Of a stretch of DNA of 36,999 nt, positions 15,054 through 23,487 are shown piece by piece. The notes below the pieces were generated by a model. That model saw nothing but the letters and a program-made list of their open reading frames with translations. It was not told the origin of the DNA and searched no databases. The stretch's first letter is position 1; each line of letters opens with the position of its first letter. The DNA is from an uncultured Lachnospiraceae bacterium (GTDB lineage: Bacteria > Bacillota > Clostridia > Lachnospirales > Lachnospiraceae). Position numbers and translations under genes: made by a program. The DNA lies in NCBI GenBank assembly GCA_910585295.1, contig CAJUDE010000031.1:1-36999 (forward strand), given 5' to 3'.

Positions 15054-16667
15054 TCAGGGGAGTATCTGGTTCATATAGTCCCTAGGCGATACGCCTGTAA
15101 ATTTCTTAAAGACACGGCTGAAATAAAAAGCGCTTTCAAACCCAAGGATATTGGATATTTCATAAATTTTCATTTTGCCGTCCTTCATCATTTCTTTTGC
15201 TGCTTCCATTTTACTCTGGTTAATGTAATCTGTAAACCCCAGGTCATTGTGTTTGGAGAATAAGACGCTTAAATAATTGGGGCTGATATTAAAAACTTCC
15301 GCCACCCGGTTTAACGTGAGCTTCTCGTCGATATGCTCTTGGATATATTTTTTCACATTAATGACAATATGGTTTTTATAGTCCTTGTTGTGGGAAGCAA
15401 AGCTTTTGCACAGGCCGTCCCGGAATATCCTCAGCCAGTCCAAAATCTGCTCCACGTCCGTCAACTCATATAGGGAGCGGTACCCATTGGCCTTGTCCTG
15501 GAAAATCTCTGATACGGTCTGTTCCCCATTGTTTAATAGGGAAAGGGACATATACAGGATATTTCCCGCCGCGTCCAACGCCTGTACATAATGGGTGGGC
15601 TTGCCTTCAAACAGCTCAATAATGGAGGTGAAAATATCATACAGAGCTTTTTCGTCAAATTCCGCATAAGCCTTGCGGATATCTTCTTTGAACAGGGACA
15701 TGTTAAATACATTTTTTAAAGGTTCCTGGAAGGAGATATCCTCAGCAAACCGTATGGGGGCAGCTTCGTCTGTATGGGAGAAAACCTGCTTAGAATCCTG
15801 GAAGGAGGAAGCAATTTTTAGCGGTTCGCGAACCATGCCCCCGATGCTGGCGCGTATGGCGACGCTGTAATAGTTAAAGAGCATGGACGCCATCTGTTCC
15901 AGGGCTTTTTGTATGGTCTGCTTATAATCGGCAGCCTGCGCCTGGTTCAGGAAAAACACAATGGCAAAATGCTTAATGTCCAAAGACAGCACATGGCAGA
16001 CGGCGTATTTGGAAATAAGCTCGCTGGCAATCTGCAGGCTGCTGGTGTAGAGATGGAGCTGGTTTTTGGTGGATATGCCTTTTGCCTTATTGCCGTTGAC
16101 TTCCACATATGCCACCGCATAGGATTCGTATTGGAAATTAATGTGCAGGTTCTCCGCCTGGGTCAGGAATTGGTGTTCAGACCCAAATAAATTTAAGATT
16201 AGGCGGGTAAAAAACTGTTCCCGCAAAAGGTAAATGCTGCTGATAGAGTTTTGGGGAAACTGGGCGGGGCTTTGCAGGCTCTGTAAGCTTTCTACTTTTT
16301 CCAGGGCATGGTTAATCGCCGCCTCAAGAGAGTCTGGGGTGAGTTCCAGCTTCACAAGGTAATCCGTGACCTGGTATGACAAGGCTTCCTTGGCGAACCC
16401 GAATTCCTCATAGCTGGTGAGGATAATGAATACTGGCAGGTCCCGATGTTCTTCTTTGCATTTTTGGGCCAGTTCCAGGCCGCTCATCACAGGCATTTTA
16501 ATGTCCGTAATCACGATTTCCGGGGAATGCTCCACAATCATGTCATAGGCAATGGCGCCGTTTGCCGCCGTCCCTATGATGTGGATGCCGTGTTCCTCCC
16601 AGTTGACCATGGACTTAATGCCTGCCTGCACCAAAGGCTCATCATCTGCAATCAATAATTTAATCAT
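15054..16667 (-). CDS. YesN-type response regulator with AraC output domain
   Basis: This 537-residue protein has an N-terminal receiver domain (LLIADDEPLVQAGI, phospho-acceptor Asp in EIVITDIKMPVMSG, conserved Lys in TDYLVKLE). A long central helical region follows. The C-terminal AraC/XylS double helix-turn-helix ends with GFESAFYFSRVFKKFTGVSP. It starts 8 nt before the kinase stop on the same strand, so the pair is translationally coupled. By analogy with Bacillus YesN and related carbohydrate regulators, it should activate the divergent importer operon and perhaps the adjacent lyase gene. The inverted repeat at 18722-18742 is a possible binding site. Confidence 0.93.
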   Translation of the reverse strand: MIKLLIADDEPLVQAGIKSMVNWEEHGIHIIGTAANGAIAYDMIVEHSPEIVITDIKMPVMSGLELAQKCKEEHRDLPVFIILTSYEEFGFAKEALSYQVTDYLVKLELTPDSLEAAINHALEKVESLQSLQSPAQFPQNSISSIYLLREQFFTRLILNLFGSEHQFLTQAENLHINFQYESYAVAYVEVNGNKAKGISTKNQLHLYTSSLQIASELISKYAVCHVLSLDIKHFAIVFFLNQAQAADYKQTIQKALEQMASMLFNYYSVAIRASIGGMVREPLKIASSFQDSKQVFSHTDEAAPIRFAEDISFQEPLKNVFNMSLFKEDIRKAYAEFDEKALYDIFTSIIELFEGKPTHYVQALDAAGNILYMSLSLLNNGEQTVSEIFQDKANGYRSLYELTDVEQILDWLRIFRDGLCKSFASHNKDYKNHIVINVKKYIQEHIDEKLTLNRVAEVFNISPNYLSVLFSKHNDLGFTDYINQSKMEAAKEMMKDGKMKIYEISNILGFESAFYFSRVFKKFTGVSPRDYMNQILP

Positions 16668-18495
16668 AGTTTTCCTCTCTTTCAGTCGCGCCCTGATAGG
16701 GCAGCAGTATGGAAACAGTAGTATATTGGCCCATTTTGCTGTGGATGCTTAGCCCGTAGCCGTCCCCAAATTCATATTGGAGCCGTTTATGCACGTTGCT
16801 TATGCCGATTTCTTTAAAGAACGAAGAGCCGGCGAGGGCATTGGTGTCCAAAAGGCTGTCCGCAATATCCGGGGGGATGCCGATGCCATCGTCGGTTACG
16901 TCAATGCGTACATTCTTTTCACCCTCCTGGTAAATATGTATGGAGATTGTCCCAGGGTTCCCTTTTGGCTCAATGCCATGGAAAATGCTGTTTTCCACAA
17001 TGGGCTGCAAAGTGAACTTTACAATCTTGCATTGGGACAGGCCTTTTTCCATTTCAATATTTAAGGTGATTGTGCCGCCGTAACGGTACTGCTGGATGGT
17101 GAAGTAATCTTTAATCAAAGACAGTTCATGTTCCAGCGGGATCAAGGTAGTGGTGCCTTTGGAAATGTCTTTTAAAAGCCTGGACAGGGATGTGGTCATC
17201 TCTGCAATCCCAGGGGCGTTTTGTATGGTTGCCATCCATTTGATGGAATTTAGCGTATTGTATAGGAAATGGGGGTTAATCTGGCTTTGCAGCATTTTGT
17301 ATTCATAATCCTTTTTTTGGCGTTCATCCTCTATTTTTTGGTTCATCAGGGTCAGCACATTTTCAGACAGCTCATTGATTTTTTTGCCAATGTCCCCAAG
17401 CTCATGCTCCCATTCGGTGGAGCTGTCCTTGGAGAAATCCCCTTGGGAAATCCGCGCCATCCGTTCCTGGAGCTTGCCCACCGGGACATTGATTGTGCGG
17501 TTTAGGAACCAGGACAGGAGGATCCCGATGGAGCCTGCGGAAAGTATGACAATGAGTATAATAATGGAGAAAGCATGGTAGGTGTCCCTTTTTACATAAT
17601 GCTCATCCAAAAATTCCGTTACATACAGCCCCTGCTCTAAAAGGGGGCGGGTCAGCATAATGTAAGCGCCCCCGTCTTGCTGGTTTATGACTTTTTGTAT
17701 GGTGGTGCTGTTCAAAGACATCGCAGAGAGGTCCTCTATCATCTGGTATTGGGAGGCGTCTGGGGCAAGGCGCCCGTCGGCATACTGGTACCAGGTCCCG
17801 CCGATTTGGAAAGAAACCTTGCTGTATGTTTCGGAGGATAAGCTTTCCACTGGTTTGGTGACGACGGAAATAGACATTTCAGTAAAAATATACCCAATCG
17901 CGCCAGCTTTATACGGATGTTGTATCGCATGCAGGTAAGGCAGCATCTGCGCTTCTTTTTTTGGCACAAAAGGGTCTGTCAGGACGTCGGTGGCAATTTT
18001 TTCCAGATGGGAGTGGAGCGCGTCAAAGTAAGGGAGGGCGTAAATCCCTTCCGAAGAGACTGCCAGGGTGGAGAATGGGGATTCCACAATCTGCAGGATA
18101 TCGCTGCCAGGGCTGCCCATAATCACGAGACGGATAATTTGGGAAGGCAGGGCGGCATTGGCTGTGTAGATTTCGGACACAGTCTCCCTTGCTTCCCGCT
18201 TGGCTTTATTGTCCGCGTCATGCTCCGCCATAACGAATTTCCGGACCTGCACGCTGTTCTGGCAGGAGGCGATTACACTTTTCACGCCGCTGATATTAGA
18301 GTCGATGGAAGTGCATAAAAATGCCAGCTTGGTCTCTGAAGTCTGGATTAAGTTTTTCTGTATGCTGTCAGACACTACATAAAAACTAATAAAGGTGATG
18401 GCCGTGCTGATTAAGACAAGGAAAGTGATGGTAATCAGCAGGATGCGGAACCGGATCGTATGCAGGTATTTCTTATAGTTGTCGTTTCGCGCCAT
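16660..18495 (-). CDS. YesM-type sensor histidine kinase
   Basis: The start at 18495 (MARNDNYKKYLHTIRFRILL) is placed by GGAGGAA 9 nt upstream; the longer frame adds 12 unlikely residues. It has two transmembrane helices (about residues 18-40 and 285-310) flanking an extracellular dCache-like sensor of about 240 residues. A HAMP domain, the phospho-acceptor motif QINPHFLYNTLNSIKWM and an ATPase domain (NSIFHGIEPKG, DDGIGIPPD) follow. Such His_kinase family sensors partner with YesN-type regulators and often sense extracellular sugar, sometimes through the importer's binding protein. The coding end overlaps the regulator start by 8 nt. Confidence 0.93.
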   Translation of the reverse strand: MARNDNYKKYLHTIRFRILLITITFLVLISTAITFISFYVVSDSIQKNLIQTSETKLAFLCTSIDSNISGVKSVIASCQNSVQVRKFVMAEHDADNKAKREARETVSEIYTANAALPSQIIRLVIMGSPGSDILQIVESPFSTLAVSSEGIYALPYFDALHSHLEKIATDVLTDPFVPKKEAQMLPYLHAIQHPYKAGAIGYIFTEMSISVVTKPVESLSSETYSKVSFQIGGTWYQYADGRLAPDASQYQMIEDLSAMSLNSTTIQKVINQQDGGAYIMLTRPLLEQGLYVTEFLDEHYVKRDTYHAFSIIILIVILSAGSIGILLSWFLNRTINVPVGKLQERMARISQGDFSKDSSTEWEHELGDIGKKINELSENVLTLMNQKIEDERQKKDYEYKMLQSQINPHFLYNTLNSIKWMATIQNAPGIAEMTTSLSRLLKDISKGTTTLIPLEHELSLIKDYFTIQQYRYGGTITLNIEMEKGLSQCKIVKFTLQPIVENSIFHGIEPKGNPGTISIHIYQEGEKNVRIDVTDDGIGIPPDIADSLLDTNALAGSSFFKEIGISNVHKRLQYEFGDGYGLSIHSKMGQYTTVSILLPYQGATEREENYD

Positions 18496-18721
18496 AACAT
18501 GCTTCCTCCTATGCTGGTTTGGGTGGGGCAAGGATTTGAACCCTATTTTAGCATAAGGGAAGGCGTTTAGAAACGAAAAGAGAAAAAGAGTAAGAAAAAA
18601 GACAAGAAAATCAAAAAAAGGACATGTAAATTAATTGATAAAAAAATGTGAAGAAATTATGAATAAAATAAAAAAATTATATATGTAAAAAATTGATTAG
18701 AAATAATATACTAAAATAGCA

Positions 18722-18742
18722 ATAGATAATAAACTTATCTAT
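18722..18742 (+). promoter_or_regulatory. Inverted repeat in the divergent control region
   Basis: ATAGATAA (18722-18729) and TTATCTAT (18735-18742) form a perfect 8-bp inverted repeat with a 5-nt spacer, about 35 bp before the start of the binding-protein gene. The 280-bp divergent region 18496-18776 is very AT-rich and must hold the promoters of both operons. I could not choose a -35/-10 pair with confidence. The repeat may be an operator or part of the 5' leader. Confidence 0.45.
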
Positions 18743-18776
18743 AAAAATTAACCAAACGAAAGGGAGGAAACAATCT

Positions 18777-20186
18777 ATGAAAAGAAAGCTTATCAGCGTA
18801 TTGCTTGCAGCAACCATGGTGGCAACCGCACTGACAGGATGTGGGAACAGCTCCAACGGGAATTCAGGCAAAAATGACGCGCCGGCATCAACCAACCAGG
18901 AGGATAAGGCTGACGGGGAAGGCACAGATGCAGAGGAGCCGGCAGAAGGCGAAGATGCAGCAGGCGGCGAGGATGCGGCAAGCGGAGATGGGACTACTTT
19001 GAAATGGGCAATCTGGGATAAAGACGCAACTCCTTACTGGGACGCTTTGAAAACAGCTTATGAAGAGGCAAATCCAGGTGTGACTATTGAAATGACCGAC
19101 TTAGGGTCTACCGATTACACCACAGTCCTTGCAACTGAGCTGTCTGGAGGCGGTTCTGATTTCGACATAGTTACAATTAAGGATATGCCAGGGTATGCAA
19201 CATTGGTTTCCAAGAACACATTGGAGCCACTTGACACTTATATCTCAGACGCAGGCATTGACTTAAGCAAGTACGGCGGGGTGGATTCACAGATTTCTGT
19301 GGATGGGAAGCTTTATGAGCTGCCATTCCGAAACGACTTCTGGGTAGTTTTCTACAATAAAGATATCTTTGATGCAAAGAACGTGGAATACCCAACCAAT
19401 GACATGACATTTGAGCAGTATGACGAGCTTGCAAAAAAAGTGACAGACACCACATTTGGCTCACAGGTTTACGGCACATATTACCATACATGGAGAAGCG
19501 CAGTCCAGCTCTTTGGCGTGCTGGATGGCAAGAACTCCATTTTGGATGGCAAATATGACTTCTTCAAGCCATATTATGACATGGTACTGGCACAGGAAGA
19601 CGCTCAGGTCTGCAGGAACTATGCTGACTTAAGCGCAGAAGGCTTACACTACTCTGCAGCATTCTCCGGCGGGGACGTGGCAATGATGAATATGGGTTCC
19701 TGGTTCATCTCCACATTGATGTCCAGCATTAAGAGCGGGGAATATGACGCTTCCCTTTGCGGCAACTGGGGTATGGTGAAATATCCTCATGCAGACGGCG
19801 TAGAGCCAGGCTCCACGCTTGGCACAATCACAGGCTTGGCTGTAACAAGCGTTTCTGACCAGAAAGACGCTGCATTCGACTTCGTAGAGTGGGTATCTGG
19901 CGAAGAAGGCGCAAAAGTTATGGCAGAGACAGGGAACTTCCCAGCGCTTATGAACGATGAAGTTTCCGGCATTATTGCAGGCTTAGAAGGGTTCCCGACA
20001 GATGCAGAGAGCAAGGAAGCCCTGAACGTGTCAAACCTGTATCTGGAAGCTCCTTATGCAGAAAACGTATCTGAAATCAACGATATTCTGGATACATACC
20101 ATAAATCCATTATGAACCGCGAGATGACGGTGGATGAAGGCATTGCTGCCATGAACGATGAAGTAGGGAAAGTATTGGGCAAATAA
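18777..20186 (+). CDS. ABC transporter sugar-binding lipoprotein (CUT1 family)
   Basis: This 469-residue extracellular solute-binding protein is preceded by GGGAGG. It has a lipoprotein signal with lipobox LTGC (Cys22), then a disordered Ser/Gly/Glu-rich linker to about residue 75, then the SBP_bac_1 fold (WAIWDKDATPYWDALKTAYE, VTIEMTDLGSTDY, FDIVTIKDMPGYATLV, MMNMGSWFIS). It captures the oligosaccharide outside the membrane and feeds the two permeases that follow. A stem-loop after the gene may keep its message more abundant than that of the permeases, as is common for binding proteins. The ligand is inferred to be a uronate-containing oligosaccharide from the enzymes of the operon. Confidence 0.93.
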   Translation: MKRKLISVLLAATMVATALTGCGNSSNGNSGKNDAPASTNQEDKADGEGTDAEEPAEGEDAAGGEDAASGDGTTLKWAIWDKDATPYWDALKTAYEEANPGVTIEMTDLGSTDYTTVLATELSGGGSDFDIVTIKDMPGYATLVSKNTLEPLDTYISDAGIDLSKYGGVDSQISVDGKLYELPFRNDFWVVFYNKDIFDAKNVEYPTNDMTFEQYDELAKKVTDTTFGSQVYGTYYHTWRSAVQLFGVLDGKNSILDGKYDFFKPYYDMVLAQEDAQVCRNYADLSAEGLHYSAAFSGGDVAMMNMGSWFISTLMSSIKSGEYDASLCGNWGMVKYPHADGVEPGSTLGTITGLAVTSVSDQKDAAFDFVEWVSGEEGAKVMAETGNFPALMNDEVSGIIAGLEGFPTDAESKEALNVSNLYLEAPYAENVSEINDILDTYHKSIMNREMTVDEGIAAMNDEVGKVLGK

Positions 20187-20220
20187 GCCGCAATACATAG
20201 CAAAATCAAAGTGTTTTCGG

Positions 20221-20241
20221 GGCTGGCAGATTTTGCCAGCC
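20221..20241 (+). promoter_or_regulatory. Intra-operon stem-loop after the binding-protein gene
   Basis: GGCTGGCA (20221-20228) and TGCCAGCC (20234-20241) pair perfectly around a GATTT loop, 35 bp after the stop. There is no T-run, so it probably acts as an RNA stabiliser or partial terminator rather than a full stop. Confidence 0.6.
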
Positions 20242-20315
20242 TCGAATCATAATAAGGCATTTTGGCAGCGGCCCGTCGCCGGGCATAAAAGCGAAGGAAG
20301 GGCAGGAGATGAAAT

Positions 20316-21365
20316 ATGGATGAAAAAAAAGCAGCCAAGTTGAGGAAACTGGAGGCAGAGTCTGCGGATTTGATGGAAAAAATCCGTACAGAACAGAATG
20401 ATGCGAAAAAGAGGAGGATGGTTGCCAGGCAAGAGAGCCTACAGGGGAAGATTGTTGCAATCAGGGGCAACCGGAGGATTAGCCGGGACACAAAACGGAG
20501 TTTGGTGGCATATTCCTTTATCGCCCCTAACTTTATTGGGTTTGCAGTGTTTACGCTTATCCCGATTGTATTTGCTTTTATCCTTGCTTTTATGGATTGG
20601 GATGGGAGCAATGCAATCACATTTGTAGGGCTTAAGAATTTCCTGCGCCTGCCAGGGGACACCTTCTTTACGGCGGCATTCCGAAATACCATTATCTATG
20701 TAGTCGGCACAGTTCCATTGACCATGATATCCTCTATGGGGCTTGCCATTGTGCTGAACCAGAAAATCAAAGCCAGGGGATTTTTCCGTACGATAGCATT
20801 TTTCCCCTATGTAGCTTCCTTAGTGGCAATCACAGCGGTATGGAGCATGATTTTCCACCCCTCCAAGGGGCCTGTGAATTATCTGCTGCTGACCGTATTT
20901 GGAGTTGCGCAGGAAAACCTCCCGAAATGGTTTAGCGGGAACCTAGTGCTGGTTACCTTGATTTTATTCAGCGTATGGAAATATATGGGCTATTATATGG
21001 TAATTTACCTTGCGGGACTGCAAGGGATTTCTGCAGAGCTGTATGAGGCGGGGAGCTTAGACGGCGCAAATACATGGCAGAAATTCCGTTATATCACATG
21101 GCCGCAGTTACGCTCCACTACATTTTTTGTAGTTGTTATGCTGACCATTAACTGTTTTAAGGTATACGATATTGCAGTGATGCTGGCAGGGGGCGGGGAC
21201 GGTAAGCTCAGCACGTCGGCAACGGTTCTTGTGTACTATATCTATCAGAATGCGTTCAATTATTGGGACCTTGGATATTCCAGTGCAATCGCCATGGTGC
21301 TGTTTGTGATGGTGCTTGTCATTACGCTGGTTCAGTTCTGGTATGAGAAAAAGCTGGAAGAATAG
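20316..21365 (+). CDS. ABC sugar transporter permease 1, with N-terminal coiled-coil extension
   Basis: This 349-residue CUT1 permease of the MalF/UgpA/YesP type has six predicted transmembrane helices after residue 65 (LVAYSFIAPNFIGFAVFTLI first). The EAA loop is visible as YEAGSLDGANTWQKFRYITW. Its first 60 residues are highly charged and helical (KKAAKLRKLEAESADLMEKI), longer than in most family members. AGGAGA sits at the right distance from 20316, so I keep this start. It pairs with the next permease; no ATP-binding subunit is encoded nearby, so a shared MsmX/UgpC-type ATPase elsewhere is expected. Confidence 0.92.
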   Translation: MDEKKAAKLRKLEAESADLMEKIRTEQNDAKKRRMVARQESLQGKIVAIRGNRRISRDTKRSLVAYSFIAPNFIGFAVFTLIPIVFAFILAFMDWDGSNAITFVGLKNFLRLPGDTFFTAAFRNTIIYVVGTVPLTMISSMGLAIVLNQKIKARGFFRTIAFFPYVASLVAITAVWSMIFHPSKGPVNYLLLTVFGVAQENLPKWFSGNLVLVTLILFSVWKYMGYYMVIYLAGLQGISAELYEAGSLDGANTWQKFRYITWPQLRSTTFFVVVMLTINCFKVYDIAVMLAGGGDGKLSTSATVLVYYIYQNAFNYWDLGYSSAIAMVLFVMVLVITLVQFWYEKKLEE

Positions 21366-21389
21366 AAGGGTATGGAAGGAGGAACTGGA

Positions 21390-22256
21390 ATGAAAGCGGA
21401 AACAGGAACAAAAAAATTAAGTTCAAAAAGCAGGAACGCCTTAATTGGCAAAATTGTCCTTTATGTGGTGCTTTTGATTATCACTGCATTGATGGTTGTT
21501 CCCTTTTTATGGATGCTTTCCGCATCCATTAAATCCAACCGGGAAGTGTTTATTATGGATCCTTTTGTGTGGATCCCGGAAGTCCCGAGATGGCAGAACT
21601 ATGTGGATATCTGGACTAAGATACCATTGCTTAAATTTGTGCAGAATACGGTAATATTGACCATTATCGTTACATTCCTGCAATTGCTCACCTCAAGTTT
21701 TGCGGCATATTCGTTCTCAAAGCTTGAATTTAAACATAAAAACACCTTGTTCCTGGCTTATATTGCAACAATCGCAATGCCATGGCAGGTATATATGGTG
21801 CCTCAGTTCATTATGATGAGGGGCATGGGCTTAAACGACAAGCTTTTAGCTATGATCTGCCTGCAGGCATTCTCAGCGTTCGGTGTTTTTATGATGAAAC
21901 AGTTTTATGATGGGATCCCTACAGATTTATGTGAGGCTGCAAGGATTGACGGCATGAGCGAGTATAAAATTTACAGCAAGATTATGCTCCCATTGTCCAA
22001 GCCGGCATTGTCCACGCTGACAATCTTTACGTTTGTAAATACCTGGAACGACTACCTTGGGCCATTGATTTATTTAAAGACAGAGACAAAGAAGACGATA
22101 CAGTTAGGGTTGAAAATGTTCATTGGGCAGTATTCAGCAGAATATGGCCTGATTATGGCTGGCTCCGTATTGTCCTTGATACCAGTGATTGTTGTGTTCC
22201 TCTGCCTGCAGAAATATTTTGTAGAGGGCGTTGCGGCTACTGGGTTGAAAGGGTAA
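21390..22256 (+). CDS. ABC sugar transporter permease 2
   Basis: The start at 21390 follows GGAGGAA; the frame opens 18 nt earlier without a good site. This protein of about 288 residues is a MalG/UgpE/YesQ-type permease with six helices. Its EAA motif is in CEAARIDGMSEYKIYSKIML, followed by PLSKPALSTLTIFTF and WNDYLGPL. It ends in VEGVAATGLKG, as CUT1 inner-membrane partners typically do. It is 24 nt downstream of permease 1 and 18 nt upstream of the GH88 gene. Confidence 0.93.
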   Translation: MKAETGTKKLSSKSRNALIGKIVLYVVLLIITALMVVPFLWMLSASIKSNREVFIMDPFVWIPEVPRWQNYVDIWTKIPLLKFVQNTVILTIIVTFLQLLTSSFAAYSFSKLEFKHKNTLFLAYIATIAMPWQVYMVPQFIMMRGMGLNDKLLAMICLQAFSAFGVFMMKQFYDGIPTDLCEAARIDGMSEYKIYSKIMLPLSKPALSTLTIFTFVNTWNDYLGPLIYLKTETKKTIQLGLKMFIGQYSAEYGLIMAGSVLSLIPVIVVFLCLQKYFVEGVAATGLKG

Positions 22257-22274
22257 AAGGTGTAGGAGAATAGA

Positions 22275-23468
22275 ATGGATAGGAAAATAATGTTTGAGGA
22301 TAAGCCTCTGGTTACAGAGGAAGAAATAAAAGAAGCGCTGAATTTTTGCGTGGGGCAGGTGGAATCAAACCTGCCGCAGTTTACACATCAGTTCCAAAAG
22401 GCATACAGTGAAAACCTGTTCTACCAGCCAATTGACAATAATTACTGGACCACGGGGTTTTGGACAGGGGAAATCTGGCTGTCCTATGAATATGCAAAAG
22501 AAAGCCTGCCGGGGTCGGCGGATAAGCTGAGGGAAGCAGGGGAAATCCAAATAGAAAGCTTTTTAGACAGGATTGACCGCAAGGTGGAAGTGGACCACCA
22601 TGACATGGGCTTTTTGTATTCCCCTTCCTGTGTTGCAGGCTACAAATTAATTGGGAGCCAAAAGGGGAAGGAAGCGGCAATAAAAGCGGCGGACCAACTG
22701 ATAAGCAGGTTCCATCCAGTGGGTGAGTTTATCCAGGCATGGGGTCCAATGGACGCGCCGGAGAATTACCGGCTGATTATTGACTGCCTGCTGAACCTCC
22801 CGCTGCTGTACTGGGCCTCCGAAGAGACAGGGGACAATAAATACAGGGAGATTGCAGAGAAGCATATCCACACGACAATTAAAAATGTGATCCGGGAAGA
22901 TTATTCTACTTGGCATACCTTCTTTTTCAATATGGAAACTGGGGAGCCAGACCATGGGGCTACCTGCCAGGGGTACCGCGACGGTTCTGCCTGGGCAAGG
23001 GGGCAGGCATGGGGCATCTATGGGTGCGCCCTCGCCTATAAATATACAAAGCGAAAGGAGTATATTTCCATTTTCCGCAATGTGTCCCAATATTTCCTGG
23101 AGCATCTGCCAAAAGACATGGTACCGTTCTGGGATTTGGAATTTACCGATGGGGATGAGCAGCCCAGGGATTCTTCTGCGGCTTCCATTGCCGCTTGCGG
23201 CATGCTAGAAATGGCAAAGACCTTGGAAGGGGAGGAAGCTGCTTTGTATACGGACTATGCCAAAAAGCTGATAAAATCCCTTTATGACAATTATGCAGTG
23301 AAAGACCCAAAAGTTTCCAATGGGCTGGTGCTTCACAGCACCTACTCAAACCATTCCCCGTATAACACTTGCGACCATAAGGGAGTGGATGAATGCAATT
23401 CCTGGGGCGACTATTTCTATATGGAGGCGTTGACCAGGCTGAATAAAGACTGGGAACTGTACTGGTAG
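22275..23468 (+). CDS. GH88 unsaturated glucuronyl hydrolase
   Basis: This 397-residue cytosolic (alpha/alpha)6-barrel enzyme carries WTTGFWTGEIWLSYEYA, HHDMGF (Asp110), RLIIDCLLNLPLLYW (Asp170), DGSAWARGQAWGIYG, RDSSAASIAACGML and WGDYFYMEAL. The two Asp residues correspond to the catalytic pair of Bacillus unsaturated glucuronyl hydrolase (UGL). The motif set fits GH88 better than GH105. It hydrates the 4,5-unsaturated uronate at the non-reducing end made by a lyase, releasing 5-keto-4-deoxyuronate and the adjacent sugar. Absence of a signal peptide agrees with action after ABC import, and with KduI and KduD downstream. Confidence 0.93.
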   Translation: MDRKIMFEDKPLVTEEEIKEALNFCVGQVESNLPQFTHQFQKAYSENLFYQPIDNNYWTTGFWTGEIWLSYEYAKESLPGSADKLREAGEIQIESFLDRIDRKVEVDHHDMGFLYSPSCVAGYKLIGSQKGKEAAIKAADQLISRFHPVGEFIQAWGPMDAPENYRLIIDCLLNLPLLYWASEETGDNKYREIAEKHIHTTIKNVIREDYSTWHTFFFNMETGEPDHGATCQGYRDGSAWARGQAWGIYGCALAYKYTKRKEYISIFRNVSQYFLEHLPKDMVPFWDLEFTDGDEQPRDSSAASIAACGMLEMAKTLEGEEAALYTDYAKKLIKSLYDNYAVKDPKVSNGLVLHSTYSNHSPYNTCDHKGVDECNSWGDYFYMEALTRLNKDWELYW

Positions 23469-23487
23469 CACAAGGAGGGAAAAGACC

